Assembly (NCBI RefSeq): GCF_022271435.1
Contig: NZ_JAFIQY010000001.1
Span: 62,001 to 126,000, forward strand
DNA: 64,000 nucleotides
Reading direction: 5' to 3'
Source: Streptomyces monomycini
GTDB lineage: Bacteria; Actinomycetota; Actinomycetes; Streptomycetales; Streptomycetaceae
Both the position numbers and the translations under genes were made by a program. The notes under the pieces are model-generated. The model searched no databases. It saw only the letters and a program-made list of their open reading frames with translations, and was not told where the DNA came from. This document shows, piece after piece, positions 34,998 through 43,156 of this stretch (positions are counted from its first letter, which is position 1; the number at the start of each line of letters is the position of its first letter).

Positions 34998-35939
34998 TCA
35001 CCCGCACTTGAGCTGGCCGTAGACCTTGTCGCCGGTCCACGAGCCCTTCGCCCACCGGTCGGCGGCAGCGGGCGTGAAGGAGTACTGCTTGCCCAACTGC
35101 TGCCCGAACCAGTTGGCGAACGCCGCGGAGCCCTGTTGGCAGGAGTGGATGCCGTCCTTGCTGCGCTGGGCCTTGGCCGCGGCGCTGTCGGTGCCCCACA
35201 GCGCGGAGGCGTCGAGGTAACGGATCTGCCCCGCGTTCTTCCCGGCCGCTTCCTCGGCCGCCTTCGGCGCCGACGCGATGGCGGCTTCGTGGCCCTTGTA
35301 GAACTCGTCGATCTTGAACGGTGGGGCGGAGACGATGACGAGTTCGGCGCCCGCGTCCTCAGCCACCTTCGCGAGGCGCTCGTACGAGCTGCTCTGCTGG
35401 GCGGGTGTTCCCCAGTCGTAGGTGGTGACCTGGTAGGCGATGACGTCCGGGTGGAAGGACCCGACCGCCTTGGACAGGTCCTTGAAGGTGCCGTCGGCGA
35501 ATGCGGCGGTGGGGCCGTCGCCCTTGACGACCGTACCGCCGCCCGCGGAAGCGATGGACTTGAACTCCACGCCGCCGGCCTTCATGGCGGCCCCCAGCGC
35601 GGGAGCCTCCGCCTCGGCTATCGAGTCGCCCATCCAGAGCAGCTTGGAGAGCTGCTTACCGCCCTTGTTCTCCGCGGGCGACGCGGCGGCGGACGCCGCG
35701 CCACCGTCGTTCCCGCTCTTGCCGGACTGCGCGTTGCCGCAGCCGGTGAGGGCGAGGAGGGAGGTGCCCACGACGAGAAGGGCCCCGGCCGCCATGCCCG
35801 GTGTCTTCAGTCCTCCGGAGCGCCGCACCGGGGCTGCGAGCGTGGCGGAGGGGCCGGGTGTGGCGGACAGGGCGGACGAGGCGGTCGGGGCGGACTGCTG
35901 CGAGGGGGACGGAGTCTGGTCCATGTGCTTGCTGTGCAT
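34998..35939 (-). CDS. SGNH-family hydrolase, exported or membrane-anchored
   Basis: Protein of 313 residues. A hydrophobic segment at about 45-65 ends in LLALTGCGN, a possible lipobox, though the preceding hydrophilic stretch is unusually long for a lipoprotein signal. The catalytic domain has block I LWMGDSIAEAEAP (Ser in GDS), GGTVV, and block V KDGIHSC (Asp and His). It probably cooperates with the acyltransferase-3 gene 263 bp downstream in acyl-group transfer or removal. ATG 35924 is an alternative start. Confidence 0.85.
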   Translation of the reverse strand: MHSKHMDQTPSPSQQSAPTASSALSATPGPSATLAAPVRRSGGLKTPGMAAGALLVVGTSLLALTGCGNAQSGKSGNDGGAASAAASPAENKGGKQLSKLLWMGDSIAEAEAPALGAAMKAGGVEFKSIASAGGGTVVKGDGPTAAFADGTFKDLSKAVGSFHPDVIAYQVTTYDWGTPAQQSSSYERLAKVAEDAGAELVIVSAPPFKIDEFYKGHEAAIASAPKAAEEAAGKNAGQIRYLDASALWGTDSAAAKAQRSKDGIHSCQQGSAAFANWFGQQLGKQYSFTPAAADRWAKGSWTGDKVYGQLKCG

Positions 35940-36065
35940 GCTTCGAGGCAATCACGGCGCACAGGCGATATCGGCGCTTGTCATCTGCCGCTCACATACC
36001 GCGGAAAGGCCCGTCATACGACGCTCACCCGGTGACCGCAATAGGGGCCAGCCGCCCCCCCCAAT

Positions 36066-37211
36066 TCACCGGTGAGGGCGGAAGAACTCGGTGAGATCGT
36101 GCGCGAGAAGTTCGGGTTCTTCGTGGGCGGCGAAGTGTCCGCCGCGGGGCATACGGGTGTATCTGGTGACGTGGTACGTGCGCTCGGCCCAGCTGCGGGG
36201 CGGCTGGGTGAGGTCGGCCGGGAACAGGGCGACGGCGGTGGGGACGTCGACCCGTTCGACCCTCCTCGTCAGGCCCTGGGCGTACTCGTAGTAGGGCCGG
36301 AAGGACGTCGAGATCGTACGGGTGAACCAGTAGAGCGATGCCTGGGTGAGGAGGAAGTCGTCACTGAACCGGGACGACAGGTCTCCCCCGCAGTCGCTCC
36401 ACGCACGGTACTTCTCGACGAGCCAGGCGAGCAGTCCGGTCGGCGAGTCGGCGAGACCGTAACTCAGCGTGAGCGGGCGGGTGCTCTGCTGGTGCATGTA
36501 CCCGCCTTCTGCCGTGGACCACGCCGCGACGGAATCGAGGTACTTCTGTTCCTCGGGGGTGACGCCGGCCGCGTCGTAGGCGACCGGGGCGGCGACCGCC
36601 GTCAGATGGATACCCACCACGGCCTCGGGGTGCGCCTCGCCGAGCCGGGAGGTGACGCCTGCGCCCAGGTCGCTCCCGTGCGCCGCATAGCGCTCGTATC
36701 CGAGTTCGTCGTGCAGGAGACGGTGCCAGATCTCGTGTGTCTGCGGGGGCCCGGTGAGCGAGGGCCGCTGGGGCGAGAAGGCGAATCCGGGCAGCGAGGG
36801 GACGATGACGGTGAACGCGTCGGCGGCGTCGCCCCCGTACCGCGACGGCGTGGCCAGACGGCGGGCCAGGGCGGTCAGTTCGAGGAAGGAGCTGGGCCAC
36901 CCGTTGGTCAGGACGAGCGGCAGGGCGCCGGGGCGTTCGCTGTCGAAGCGGAGGTAGTGGACGGGGGTGCCGTCGATGTCCGCGAGGTGGGACGGCAGGG
37001 CGTTGATGGCGGCTTCGTGGGTCCGCCAGTCGTACGTGGAGGCCCAGTGGGCGACGAGGCGTCGCAGTTCGTCGGGGTCGGTACCGGCCTCCCCTCCGTC
37101 GGCGGGCCAGGGGGCCGGCCAGCGGGTGTGGAGAAGTCGTGAGCGCAGCTCGTTCAGTTCCGCCTCGGTGACGGCGAGCATGGGCGTGTGGCGGGTCACA
37201 GGGGTCTCCAT
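36066..37211 (-). CDS. Epoxide hydrolase (alpha/beta-hydrolase with N-terminal EHN domain)
   Basis: Protein of 381 residues. The N-terminal EHN segment (ELRSRLLHTRWPAP) is followed by LTNGWPSSFLEL (HGxP-like oxyanion loop), AHGSDLGAGVTSR with the nucleophile Asp, and GGHFAAHEEP with the catalytic His near the end. These features match microsomal-type bacterial epoxide hydrolases. A TetR gene lies 87 bp upstream on the same strand, suggesting a co-transcribed, substrate-induced detoxification unit. Confidence 0.92.
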   Translation of the reverse strand: METPVTRHTPMLAVTEAELNELRSRLLHTRWPAPWPADGGEAGTDPDELRRLVAHWASTYDWRTHEAAINALPSHLADIDGTPVHYLRFDSERPGALPLVLTNGWPSSFLELTALARRLATPSRYGGDAADAFTVIVPSLPGFAFSPQRPSLTGPPQTHEIWHRLLHDELGYERYAAHGSDLGAGVTSRLGEAHPEAVVGIHLTAVAAPVAYDAAGVTPEEQKYLDSVAAWSTAEGGYMHQQSTRPLTLSYGLADSPTGLLAWLVEKYRAWSDCGGDLSSRFSDDFLLTQASLYWFTRTISTSFRPYYEYAQGLTRRVERVDVPTAVALFPADLTQPPRSWAERTYHVTRYTRMPRGGHFAAHEEPELLAHDLTEFFRPHR

Positions 37212-37298
37212 GGCTTCGTTCTCACATGACGGGGGGGGTGCCCCTGGCCTGGGCGTCCCGGGGCAGGGTGACGGCGAGCGCCCCGGTCTCGGTCCTGG

Positions 37299-37946
37299 TC
37301 AGCCGGGCGGGCCGAGAGTCCGGTCGATCGCGTCACGCGTGGCCTCGCGCGACTCCGGCGCGGTCGTGAGCAGCGCATGCAGAATCATTCCCTCCAGCAG
37401 GGCGTCCAGCCGGGCGGCGCCGTCAAGGCCGGTGAAACGGGCGAGAACGCCACGGCTGCCCTCCGTCCACGTCTGCGTCAGGGATCGCAGTCCGGGGTCG
37501 CGGAGCGCGGCCAGGTGCAGCTCGAAACCGAGGACCGCGCTGCGGTGCCGGGCGGGGCCTCCGTGGACGAGATCCACCAGAACGTCGACGAACTGCTCGT
37601 GCGTCGCGACGTCCTTGAACAGGTCCTCGAACACCGTGGCCTGCTGCTCGACGTGCCGGGCGAACGCCTGCGCCTGGAGATCGTTCAGGCTGGCGAAGTG
37701 ATAGGTGACCGACCCGAGCGGCACACCCGCACGGGCGGCGATGTGCCGGTGGGTCGTCCCCGCCACCCCGTACTCCGCGATGACGTCGAGGGCGGCGTCC
37801 AGGATGCGCGTCCGGCGGTCGGGATCGTTACGACGGGTCCGCCGCCGCCCGCCACCCGGCCCGGCGGCCCGGCACTCACCACCGGCCGTTTCCTCAGGCG
37901 TCTCCTCTTCGGGTGGACCGGGCGGCGGCGGATCACTGTGCAGCAT
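37299..37946 (-). CDS. TetR-family regulator
   Basis: Protein of 215 residues. After a Pro/Glu/Arg-rich N-terminal tail of about 45 residues the HTH is TRILDAALDVIAEYGVAGTT then HRHIAARAGVPLGSVTYHFA. The ATG at 37946 lies inside the operator region with no visible ribosome binding site, so the transcript may be leaderless. The paired direct repeats just upstream (37951-37983) are its likely self-operator. It probably controls the epoxide hydrolase gene. Confidence 0.88.
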   Translation of the reverse strand: MLHSDPPPPGPPEEETPEETAGGECRAAGPGGGRRRTRRNDPDRRTRILDAALDVIAEYGVAGTTHRHIAARAGVPLGSVTYHFASLNDLQAQAFARHVEQQATVFEDLFKDVATHEQFVDVLVDLVHGGPARHRSAVLGFELHLAALRDPGLRSLTQTWTEGSRGVLARFTGLDGAARLDALLEGMILHALLTTAPESREATRDAIDRTLGPPG

Positions 37947-37948
37947 GC

Positions 37949-37983
37949 GTACAAATGTACAAGCCCTAAGAACAAATGTACAA
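37949..37983. promoter_or_regulatory. TetR operator pair (ACAAATGTACAA repeated, 21 bp apart)
   Basis: ACAAATGTACAA occurs at 37951-37962 and 37972-37983, exactly two helical turns apart. The first copy extends to the palindrome GTACAAATGTAC. Two dimers could bind side by side on one face, immediately at the TetR start codon. Confidence 0.65.
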
Positions 37984-38052
37984 AGCAAAGCCGTACGGCA
38001 GCCCAGCCCCTCCCCTCGCCCCCTCCCTCCCGTCCCTACCGCAGAACGCCCC

Positions 38053-38316
38053 CTACGCCGACCTGCGATAGCCCCGGAACGCCCACGTGGCCAGGAAGCT
38101 CATCACGAGAGCCACAGCAGTAAGCAGGGCCAGGCGCGCCCCGATCGCACTCCAGCCGGCATGGGCCGACATCGCCTGCCGGGCGGCGACTGCCCATTCC
38201 ACGGGGTTGCGTGCGGCGACGTTCCCGGCCCGGCTCGGGGCGAGGCGAAGGCCCATCACGGCGGAGCTCAGGAACATCAGCGGCAGGGTGGTGAACTGGG
38301 AGATGGCGATCAACGT
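38053..38316 (-). pseudogene. ABC-2 type permease, C-terminal fragment
   Basis: Encodes ATLIAISQFTTLPLMFLSSA, NPVEWAVAARQA and a final helix LLTAVALVMSFLATWAFRGY, the end of a drug-exporter permease (ABC-2 / DrrB type). The five N-terminal helices and the partner ATPase are missing. Its 5' side joins a nucleotidyltransferase fragment in another frame. Confidence 0.7.
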
Positions 38317-38453
38317 TGCCCGAGTCCGGTGAAGACCTCACGTCCGGCCTCGATGACGGCGTTCTCCGTCTCCCAGGAGAGGTCCGTGTCGTCGAAGGAG
38401 AAGACGTCGTAGTCCTTGATGCCGGTGGTCGGTGGCCTGCCTACCACATCCCA
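38310..38453 (-). pseudogene. Nucleotidyltransferase (DUF925-like) fragment
   Basis: Encodes WDVVGRPPTTGIKDYDVFSF, then DDTDLSWETENAVIEAGREV, stopping at TGA 38310. It matches the central acidic motif (D-V-F-x-F-D) of DUF925 nucleotidyltransferases; both termini are lacking. It overlaps the 3' end of the StrR/ParB-type gene. Confidence 0.55.
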
Positions 38454-39517
38454 CCCGGAACCGTTCGGTTCCCGTTCGGCACCGTTCGGTTCCCGCCCAG
38501 GGCCTGCACTTCTCGCACCCCGACCGGCGCTGCGGTCTCGCGTTCGGCGGCGCGGTGGGCCAGTTCCGACCAGTTGTCGGCGTACGCGCGGGCCAGTTGG
38601 GCGACGGTCCGGCGATGTCCCTGCGGAAGGCCGTCCGTGATCTTCTCCCACTCCTCCGGGCTGACGGTGTGGATGCCGAGCAGCCGCAGCAGGGTGCGGC
38701 CGGTGTCGCTGTAGCGCAGGGCCGGGTCGCCCTTGAGGCGGTCCAAGACCCGGCGCCGGTCCGCCACGGGCATGCGGGTACGGGTTGCCGAGCCGCCGAA
38801 TGCCGGGCGGGGCCCCGGGGGCCTGCCGGGGCCGCGTTCCGGTTGCCCGCCGCGCTTGCCGCGTGCGGCGAGCAGGGGCTCCTCCCCGCGGCTGATCCGG
38901 TTGCGCACGTCGCGCGCGGTCTCCGGGGAGATGCCGGTCCGCTGCGCGATCTGCCGGAGTGACAGGTCCGGGTCGGCGGCGATGAGTTCGGCGGCCAGCC
39001 TGCGGCCCTGGGCACCGTCGAGCGGGCGGAAGCGGCCGTCCTGGCCGACGCGTCCCCCTTCGGCCGACGCGTCGCCCGGCATCCGCCGGCGGACCTTGGC
39101 CACCGTCGCCGGTGCCACTCCCGCGATCGAGGCGATCATCCGGTTCGACCAGATGGGGTGCGAGGCGATGATGCGCTCGGCCGCGCGCTTGCGTTCGGCC
39201 TTGGTCAGCGGCAGGCCGTGGCCGGTGTTGGACTCGACGGCGAGGACGAAGGCGTCCGCGTCGTCGCCGTCGAAGAATCGTACGGGGATGGTGGACCAGC
39301 CGCGTCGCTCGGCCGCCCGCAACCGGTGTGCGCCGTCGATGACGCGCAGCGTGCCACGGTGGACGATGATGGGGGGCAGCGGCGCGTCGGCGACCGCCAG
39401 CAGTTCGATGTGCTCCTGGTTCTCCCCCGAAATCCTCGGCGAATCGCTCACCGACAAGGCACTGATCTCGACGTCGACGACCGTGTGCAGGTCGACTTGC
39501 GACTGCCCGGGTTCCAC
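38441..39517 (-). CDS. StrR/ParB-like DNA-binding regulator
   Basis: Protein of 358 residues. A ParB N-terminal domain (ISALSVSDSPRISGENQEHI, PPIIVHRGTLRVIDGAHRLR, IPVRFFDGDDADAFVLAV) is followed by an HTH (NRMIASIAGVAPATVAKVRR) and a second HTH (LSLRQIAQRTGISPETARDV). This is the plan of StrR-type pathway activators of antibiotic clusters rather than chromosome-partitioning ParB. GAGGAGGGG precedes the GTG start. The last 18 residues contain a repeated NRTVP element encoded by a direct DNA repeat and run into the nucleotidyltransferase fragment, so the 3' end may have been reshaped by recombination. No target cluster is adjacent. Confidence 0.85.
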   Translation of the reverse strand: MEPGQSQVDLHTVVDVEISALSVSDSPRISGENQEHIELLAVADAPLPPIIVHRGTLRVIDGAHRLRAAERRGWSTIPVRFFDGDDADAFVLAVESNTGHGLPLTKAERKRAAERIIASHPIWSNRMIASIAGVAPATVAKVRRRMPGDASAEGGRVGQDGRFRPLDGAQGRRLAAELIAADPDLSLRQIAQRTGISPETARDVRNRISRGEEPLLAARGKRGGQPERGPGRPPGPRPAFGGSATRTRMPVADRRRVLDRLKGDPALRYSDTGRTLLRLLGIHTVSPEEWEKITDGLPQGHRRTVAQLARAYADNWSELAHRAAERETAAPVGVREVQALGGNRTVPNGNRTVPGGMW

Positions 39518-39888
39518 TTGCCCCTCCTCGGTCCGTATGCTCCTCGGTCCGTATTTCCCATACGCCCCCCCAGCGCTTTACGCCTTCCGTCCAGTCGGCT
39601 TTCGGAATTCGAGAGAGAGCGGTAACGGTTCCGGAGCGGCGCAGCGCATCCGCTCGTATGCGCTCCCCCGCTCCGGCCCCGCTCGACGCGGCGGTCCGGA
39701 AACCGGCGGCCCGTCCCCAAGCCGATGGCCCGCCGCCGCGCCGCCACGGCCGGGTCGTTCCAGGTGGCCGTGGTCGAACGGCATTCCCGGCCGGAGCCCG
39801 GCGGTTTCCCGTGCCGGGCGTCCGTGGCTCGAAGGTGCCGTTGTGCTGCTGATGCTGGGCCGGTGCGCCGGGGCGGGGAAGAGGGCTT

Positions 39889-39974
39889 TTGTCCAGGACT
39901 TGTCCAGCACTTGTCCGGCCTGCTCAGGGCGGGGGTCAGCCCCGTTTCCGGACAACTGTGGGAAATTTGTCCGG
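39889..39974. repeat. TTGTCC hexamer array, 11-bp period, plus inverted pair
   Basis: TTGTCC starts at 39889, 39900 and 39911, exactly 11 bp apart. It recurs as the inverted pair CCGGACAA (39948-39955) and TTGTCCGG (39967-39974). The same-face spacing looks like a cooperative protein-binding array, possibly for the StrR/ParB-like protein. Confidence 0.7.
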
Positions 39975-40001
39975 TGAGAATTCCCTTGAATTCTTCCGGA
40001 G

Positions 40002-40041
40002 CCGTACGGGCGTGGAGCCGGCCGGCTCCACGCCCGTACGG
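40002..40041. terminator. 40-bp perfect palindrome after the sigma-CAP gene
   Basis: The arms of 20 bp begin CCGTACGGGCGTGGAGCCGG and are perfectly self-complementary with no spacer. It lies 19-58 bp past the stop of the sigma-CAP gene. A strong hairpin terminator is the simplest reading; a dyad binding site is the alternative. Confidence 0.7.
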
Positions 40042-40059
40042 ATACGTCCCCGTCCTCGG

Positions 40060-41769
40060 CTAGCCCCGCGCGCCGAACACCTGCGTCCACGTCGGCCCGC
40101 CCGACGTGTCGTGCGTGCCTATGCCGATTTCCTTGAAGTCGCAGTTGAGGATGTTCGCCCGGTGACCGGGGCTGTTCATCCAGCTCTTCATCACGTTGTC
40201 GGCTGAGCGCTGTCCCCTGGCGATGTTCTCGCCGTAAGTGCTCCACCGGTATCCGGCGGCCGTGATGCGGTCGCCCGGGTCCGTGCCGTCCGGGCTGGTG
40301 TGGTCGAAATAGTTTCTGGCGTCCATGTCCTGGGAATGGCGACGGGCCGCGGTGACGAGCTGGTTGTTGGCGTGTACGGGTGAGCAGCCCTGTTTGGCGC
40401 GCTCGGCATTGACCAGGGTGGTGACCTGCTGGGCGAAGGCCGATCCGCCGCTTCCGGAACCGGAGGCCGGGGCGGGGGCGGGGGCCGCGGAGGACGGGCG
40501 CGGTGCCGGGGCGGCCGGTTCGGAGGGCGCCCGCTTCTTCCTCGGAGTGTGCGGCTCCTTGGAGGACGACGCGGACGGTGACGGAGTGGGGCTCGGGCTG
40601 CTGCTCGTCCTGGAAGGGGACGGGGTGGGGGGCGTCGCCGAGGGCGTGGCGAGGGGCGCCGACCCGGGCTCCGTAGCGGCCCGTGGGGTGCCGGGCTCGT
40701 CGTCCGGGCCGCCGGTGAACAGCGGCAGCGCGCCGCCCACCGTGGCGAGGGCGGCCGCCGCCACGGCGGCCGCGGTGACGGCACGACGGCGGCGGACCCG
40801 GCGGCTCTCCCGCAGTGCGTCACGGAGTTGGGCGCGGCCGCCCCCCGTGGCCGGTCCGGTGGCCGGAGCCGGCGCCGCGCCGCCTACAGCCGCCGACATG
40901 GCGGAGACGGACTGCTGGGAAGCGGCGGCCGCGAGGACCGGGGTCTCCATGGTGTCCGGCGCGAGGGCGGCGGCCAGCGGCACCAGGGCCAGGCCGACGA
41001 GCAGCCGGTCGGCGGGTACCAGACCGGACGAGAAGGAGGAGCAGACGGTGCATTCGCGGGCGTGCCGCGCGATGCGCTTGCGCCACAGCGCGGAGGGCAC
41101 CCCGTCCCACTGCTCGGTCACCGTGTCCAGCAGGACGCACCGCGGCTCGGCGGACAAGGCGCGGACGACCACGCGGGAGGCTTCGAGCTGGGACTTCATC
41201 CGCTGAACCCGTACGGCCGTGTGCTGGGGCGTCAGCTCCATCGCGACGGCGACCTCCGCGCGCGTCAGCTCGCCGGCCGCTTCCAGCCACCACAGGGACA
41301 GCAGCGCGCGGTCACCCTCGTCGAGCCAGCGGGTGGCTTCGGCGACCTCCCGGCGCTGTCCGGACAGGCCGAGGCGGACGATGGTCAGTCCGACGAAGTC
41401 GGCGCGGGGGTCGGGGACGTCGTAGGCGTCGTCCAGGCCACCGGCGACGGGGACGGCCTGGTCCTGCCGCCAGTGCGCCCGTATCTGGTTCATCGTGATG
41501 GCCACCAGCCAGGACCGGAAGCTGCCCGGGTCACGGAGGTCGCCGAGGCTGCCGAGGGCCCGGAGCATCGTCTCCTGCGCCACGTCGTCCACGTCCGCGT
41601 GGCCGTGCAACGCGCGTCCCACGATGTTGTACACCAGGGGCATGGACGCGGTGACGAGCTGGTCCCTGGCCTGCCCGTCCCCCGCCTGCGCGGCCGCAAT
41701 CACCGCAGGATCGAGTTCGCTGCTCACGCTCTGTCCACTCTCTTTCGGCTCGGGCTTGTTCCGTCCCAC
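40060..41769 (-). CDS. Sigma-70 family (ECF) factor fused to zinc anti-sigma motif, membrane helix and CAP domain
   Basis: Protein of 569 residues. Region 2 (residues 25-105: VYNIVGRALHGHADVDDVAQ, FRSWLVAITMNQIRAHWR) and region 4 (145-195: LTRAEVAVAMELTPQHTAVR) form an ECF sigma factor. HARECTVC (236-243) fits the HxxxCxxC zinc motif of ZAS anti-sigma factors. After an Ala-rich stretch and RRVRRRR, one membrane helix (about 329-351) leads to a Pro/Ser/Thr linker and an extracellular CAP/SCP domain (VTTLVNAERAKQGCSPV, NYFDHTSPDG, YGENIARG, SPGHRANILNCDF). The layout suggests membrane-held sigma released on an outside signal. An alternative GTG is at 41727. Divergent from the carboxypeptidase gene. 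Confidence 0.9.
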   Translation of the reverse strand: MGRNKPEPKESGQSVSSELDPAVIAAAQAGDGQARDQLVTASMPLVYNIVGRALHGHADVDDVAQETMLRALGSLGDLRDPGSFRSWLVAITMNQIRAHWRQDQAVPVAGGLDDAYDVPDPRADFVGLTIVRLGLSGQRREVAEATRWLDEGDRALLSLWWLEAAGELTRAEVAVAMELTPQHTAVRVQRMKSQLEASRVVVRALSAEPRCVLLDTVTEQWDGVPSALWRKRIARHARECTVCSSFSSGLVPADRLLVGLALVPLAAALAPDTMETPVLAAAASQQSVSAMSAAVGGAAPAPATGPATGGGRAQLRDALRESRRVRRRRAVTAAAVAAAALATVGGALPLFTGGPDDEPGTPRAATEPGSAPLATPSATPPTPSPSRTSSSPSPTPSPSASSSKEPHTPRKKRAPSEPAAPAPRPSSAAPAPAPASGSGSGGSAFAQQVTTLVNAERAKQGCSPVHANNQLVTAARRHSQDMDARNYFDHTSPDGTDPGDRITAAGYRWSTYGENIARGQRSADNVMKSWMNSPGHRANILNCDFKEIGIGTHDTSGGPTWTQVFGARG

Positions 41770-42054
41770 ACACAGGAGATGCTGCGGGGGCGGAGCCGAT
41801 AACAGAAATCGAGCAACCGTCCGTCAGATTCGTACAAGCTCGTGCAGGGCGGGTGCGAAGCCCTCCGGAACCGGCGACGGGATGCGCCAGAGGTACGGCT
41901 CCCGGGACGGCCTCGCCCCGCCCGTTCCCGAAATGTCGGGGGAAGAGTTGGGGGAAGTGCGCCGCCGGGTGCATCCTTCGGCGTGACTCGTGCGTCTCAC
42001 GAGCAAGCCACCCTCTCATGTGGCCGTACTAGAGCGGCATTTGGAGAAAACACG

Positions 42055-42990
42055 TTGAAAACTGGCATCAAGGGCGTACGTCGCCTGTCCGCGACGGCCG
42101 TCACCGCCGCGGGAGCCGTTCTGCTGACCGGGACGTTCGCCGCTCCGGCACAGGCCGCGGCGCCCCAGGCCGCCCCGGCGAAGGCCGCGGTCAAGGCCGC
42201 GGCTCCCAAGGCCCCCGCGATCACCGCGGTGGGCGGTTTCGTGATGAACAACGGCAACGGCAAGACGGCCTTCGCCAAAGCGGCGGACAGCCGCCGTTCC
42301 ATGGGCTCCACCACCAAGATCATGACGGCTCAGGTGGTGCTGTCCCAGAAGAAGCTCAACCTGGACACCAAGGTCACGGTCGACAAGGCGTACAGCGACT
42401 ACATCGTCGCCAAGACCGCCTCGTCGGCCCGGCTCATCGTCGGTGACAAGGTCGCCGTCCGCCAGCTGCTGTACGGGCTGATGCTCCCGTCCGGCTGCGA
42501 CGCGGCGTACGCGCTGGCCGACAAGTTCGGCAGCGGATCCACGCGGGCGGCGCGGGTGAAGTCGTTCATCGGCCAGATGAACACCGCGGCGAAGAACCTC
42601 GGTCTGAAGAACACCCACTTCGACTCGTTCGACGGCATCGGCAACGGTGCGAACTACTCGACGCCGCGTGATCTGACGAAGCTGGCCTCCAGCGCGATGA
42701 AGAACGCCACGTTCCGCAGCGTCGTGGGCACCAAGTCCACCAAGCAGAAGGTCACGACGAAGAGCGGCGGCTACCGCTACATGTCGTGGACCAACACCAA
42801 CAACCTGCTCGGCAGCTACGTCGGCACCATCGGCGTCAAGACGGGCTCCGGCCCGGAGGCCAAGTACTGCCTGGTCTTCGCCGCCACCCGGAAGGGCAAG
42901 ACGGTCATCGGTACGGTCCTCGCCTCTTCCTCGGTGGCCAACCGCACCGCCGACGCGAAGAAGCTACTGGACTACGGCTTCGCGGTGTGA
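42055..42990 (+). CDS. dacA: D-alanyl-D-alanine carboxypeptidase, S11 family
   Basis: Secreted protein of 311 residues. The signal peptide ends at TFAAPAQA-AAPQ (about residue 35), followed by an Ala/Lys-rich spacer. Active-site motifs: STTK (85-88), SGC in LPSGCDAAYALA where most families have SGN, and KTGSG. It trims the terminal D-Ala of peptidoglycan stem peptides. The start is TTG at 42055, with GGAGA 8 nt upstream; no ATG lies before the signal peptide in this frame. It is divergent from the membrane sigma gene, which may control it, and ends in a strong terminator. Confidence 0.92.
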   Translation: MKTGIKGVRRLSATAVTAAGAVLLTGTFAAPAQAAAPQAAPAKAAVKAAAPKAPAITAVGGFVMNNGNGKTAFAKAADSRRSMGSTTKIMTAQVVLSQKKLNLDTKVTVDKAYSDYIVAKTASSARLIVGDKVAVRQLLYGLMLPSGCDAAYALADKFGSGSTRAARVKSFIGQMNTAAKNLGLKNTHFDSFDGIGNGANYSTPRDLTKLASSAMKNATFRSVVGTKSTKQKVTTKSGGYRYMSWTNTNNLLGSYVGTIGVKTGSGPEAKYCLVFAATRKGKTVIGTVLASSSVANRTADAKKLLDYGFAV

Positions 42991-43000
42991 CACACGGAGA

Positions 43001-43042
43001 GGGCCTGCCCGCGGCAACCGGCCGCGGGCAGGCCCTTTCTCT
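43001..43042 (+). terminator. Intrinsic terminator of the carboxypeptidase gene
   Basis: GGGCCTGCCCGCGGC (43001-43015), loop AACCG, then the perfect complement GCCGCGGGCAGGCCC (43021-43035) and TTTCTCTT. Confidence 0.92.
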
Positions 43043-43156
43043 TGCCGTCCTCCGGACGGCAGGCCCCGGTAGCCCCCGTGGTGGGGGTGTCCCCAGGCCG
43101 GGGACGGGGGCCGGCCGCATTCTCCGCGCCGGGGTGCGCTTCTAGCGTCCTTGCTC

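Larger units (their letters stand above)
39518..40059. other. 540-bp region upstream of the StrR/ParB-type gene
   Basis: No gene supported; open frames are Arg/Pro-rich shadows. It contains five TTGTCC hexamers (39889-39974) and a 40-bp perfect palindrome (40002-40041). Confidence 0.5.

Noticed and set aside
38441..39517. Chromosome-partition ParB
   Set aside because: The double HTH after the ParB-N domain matches StrR-like activators, no parA or parS is near, and the neighbours are accessory.
39578..40246. Open frame upstream of the StrR/ParB-type gene
   Set aside because: It runs through the 40-bp palindrome and the end of the sigma gene, has Arg/Pro-rich content and no start site.
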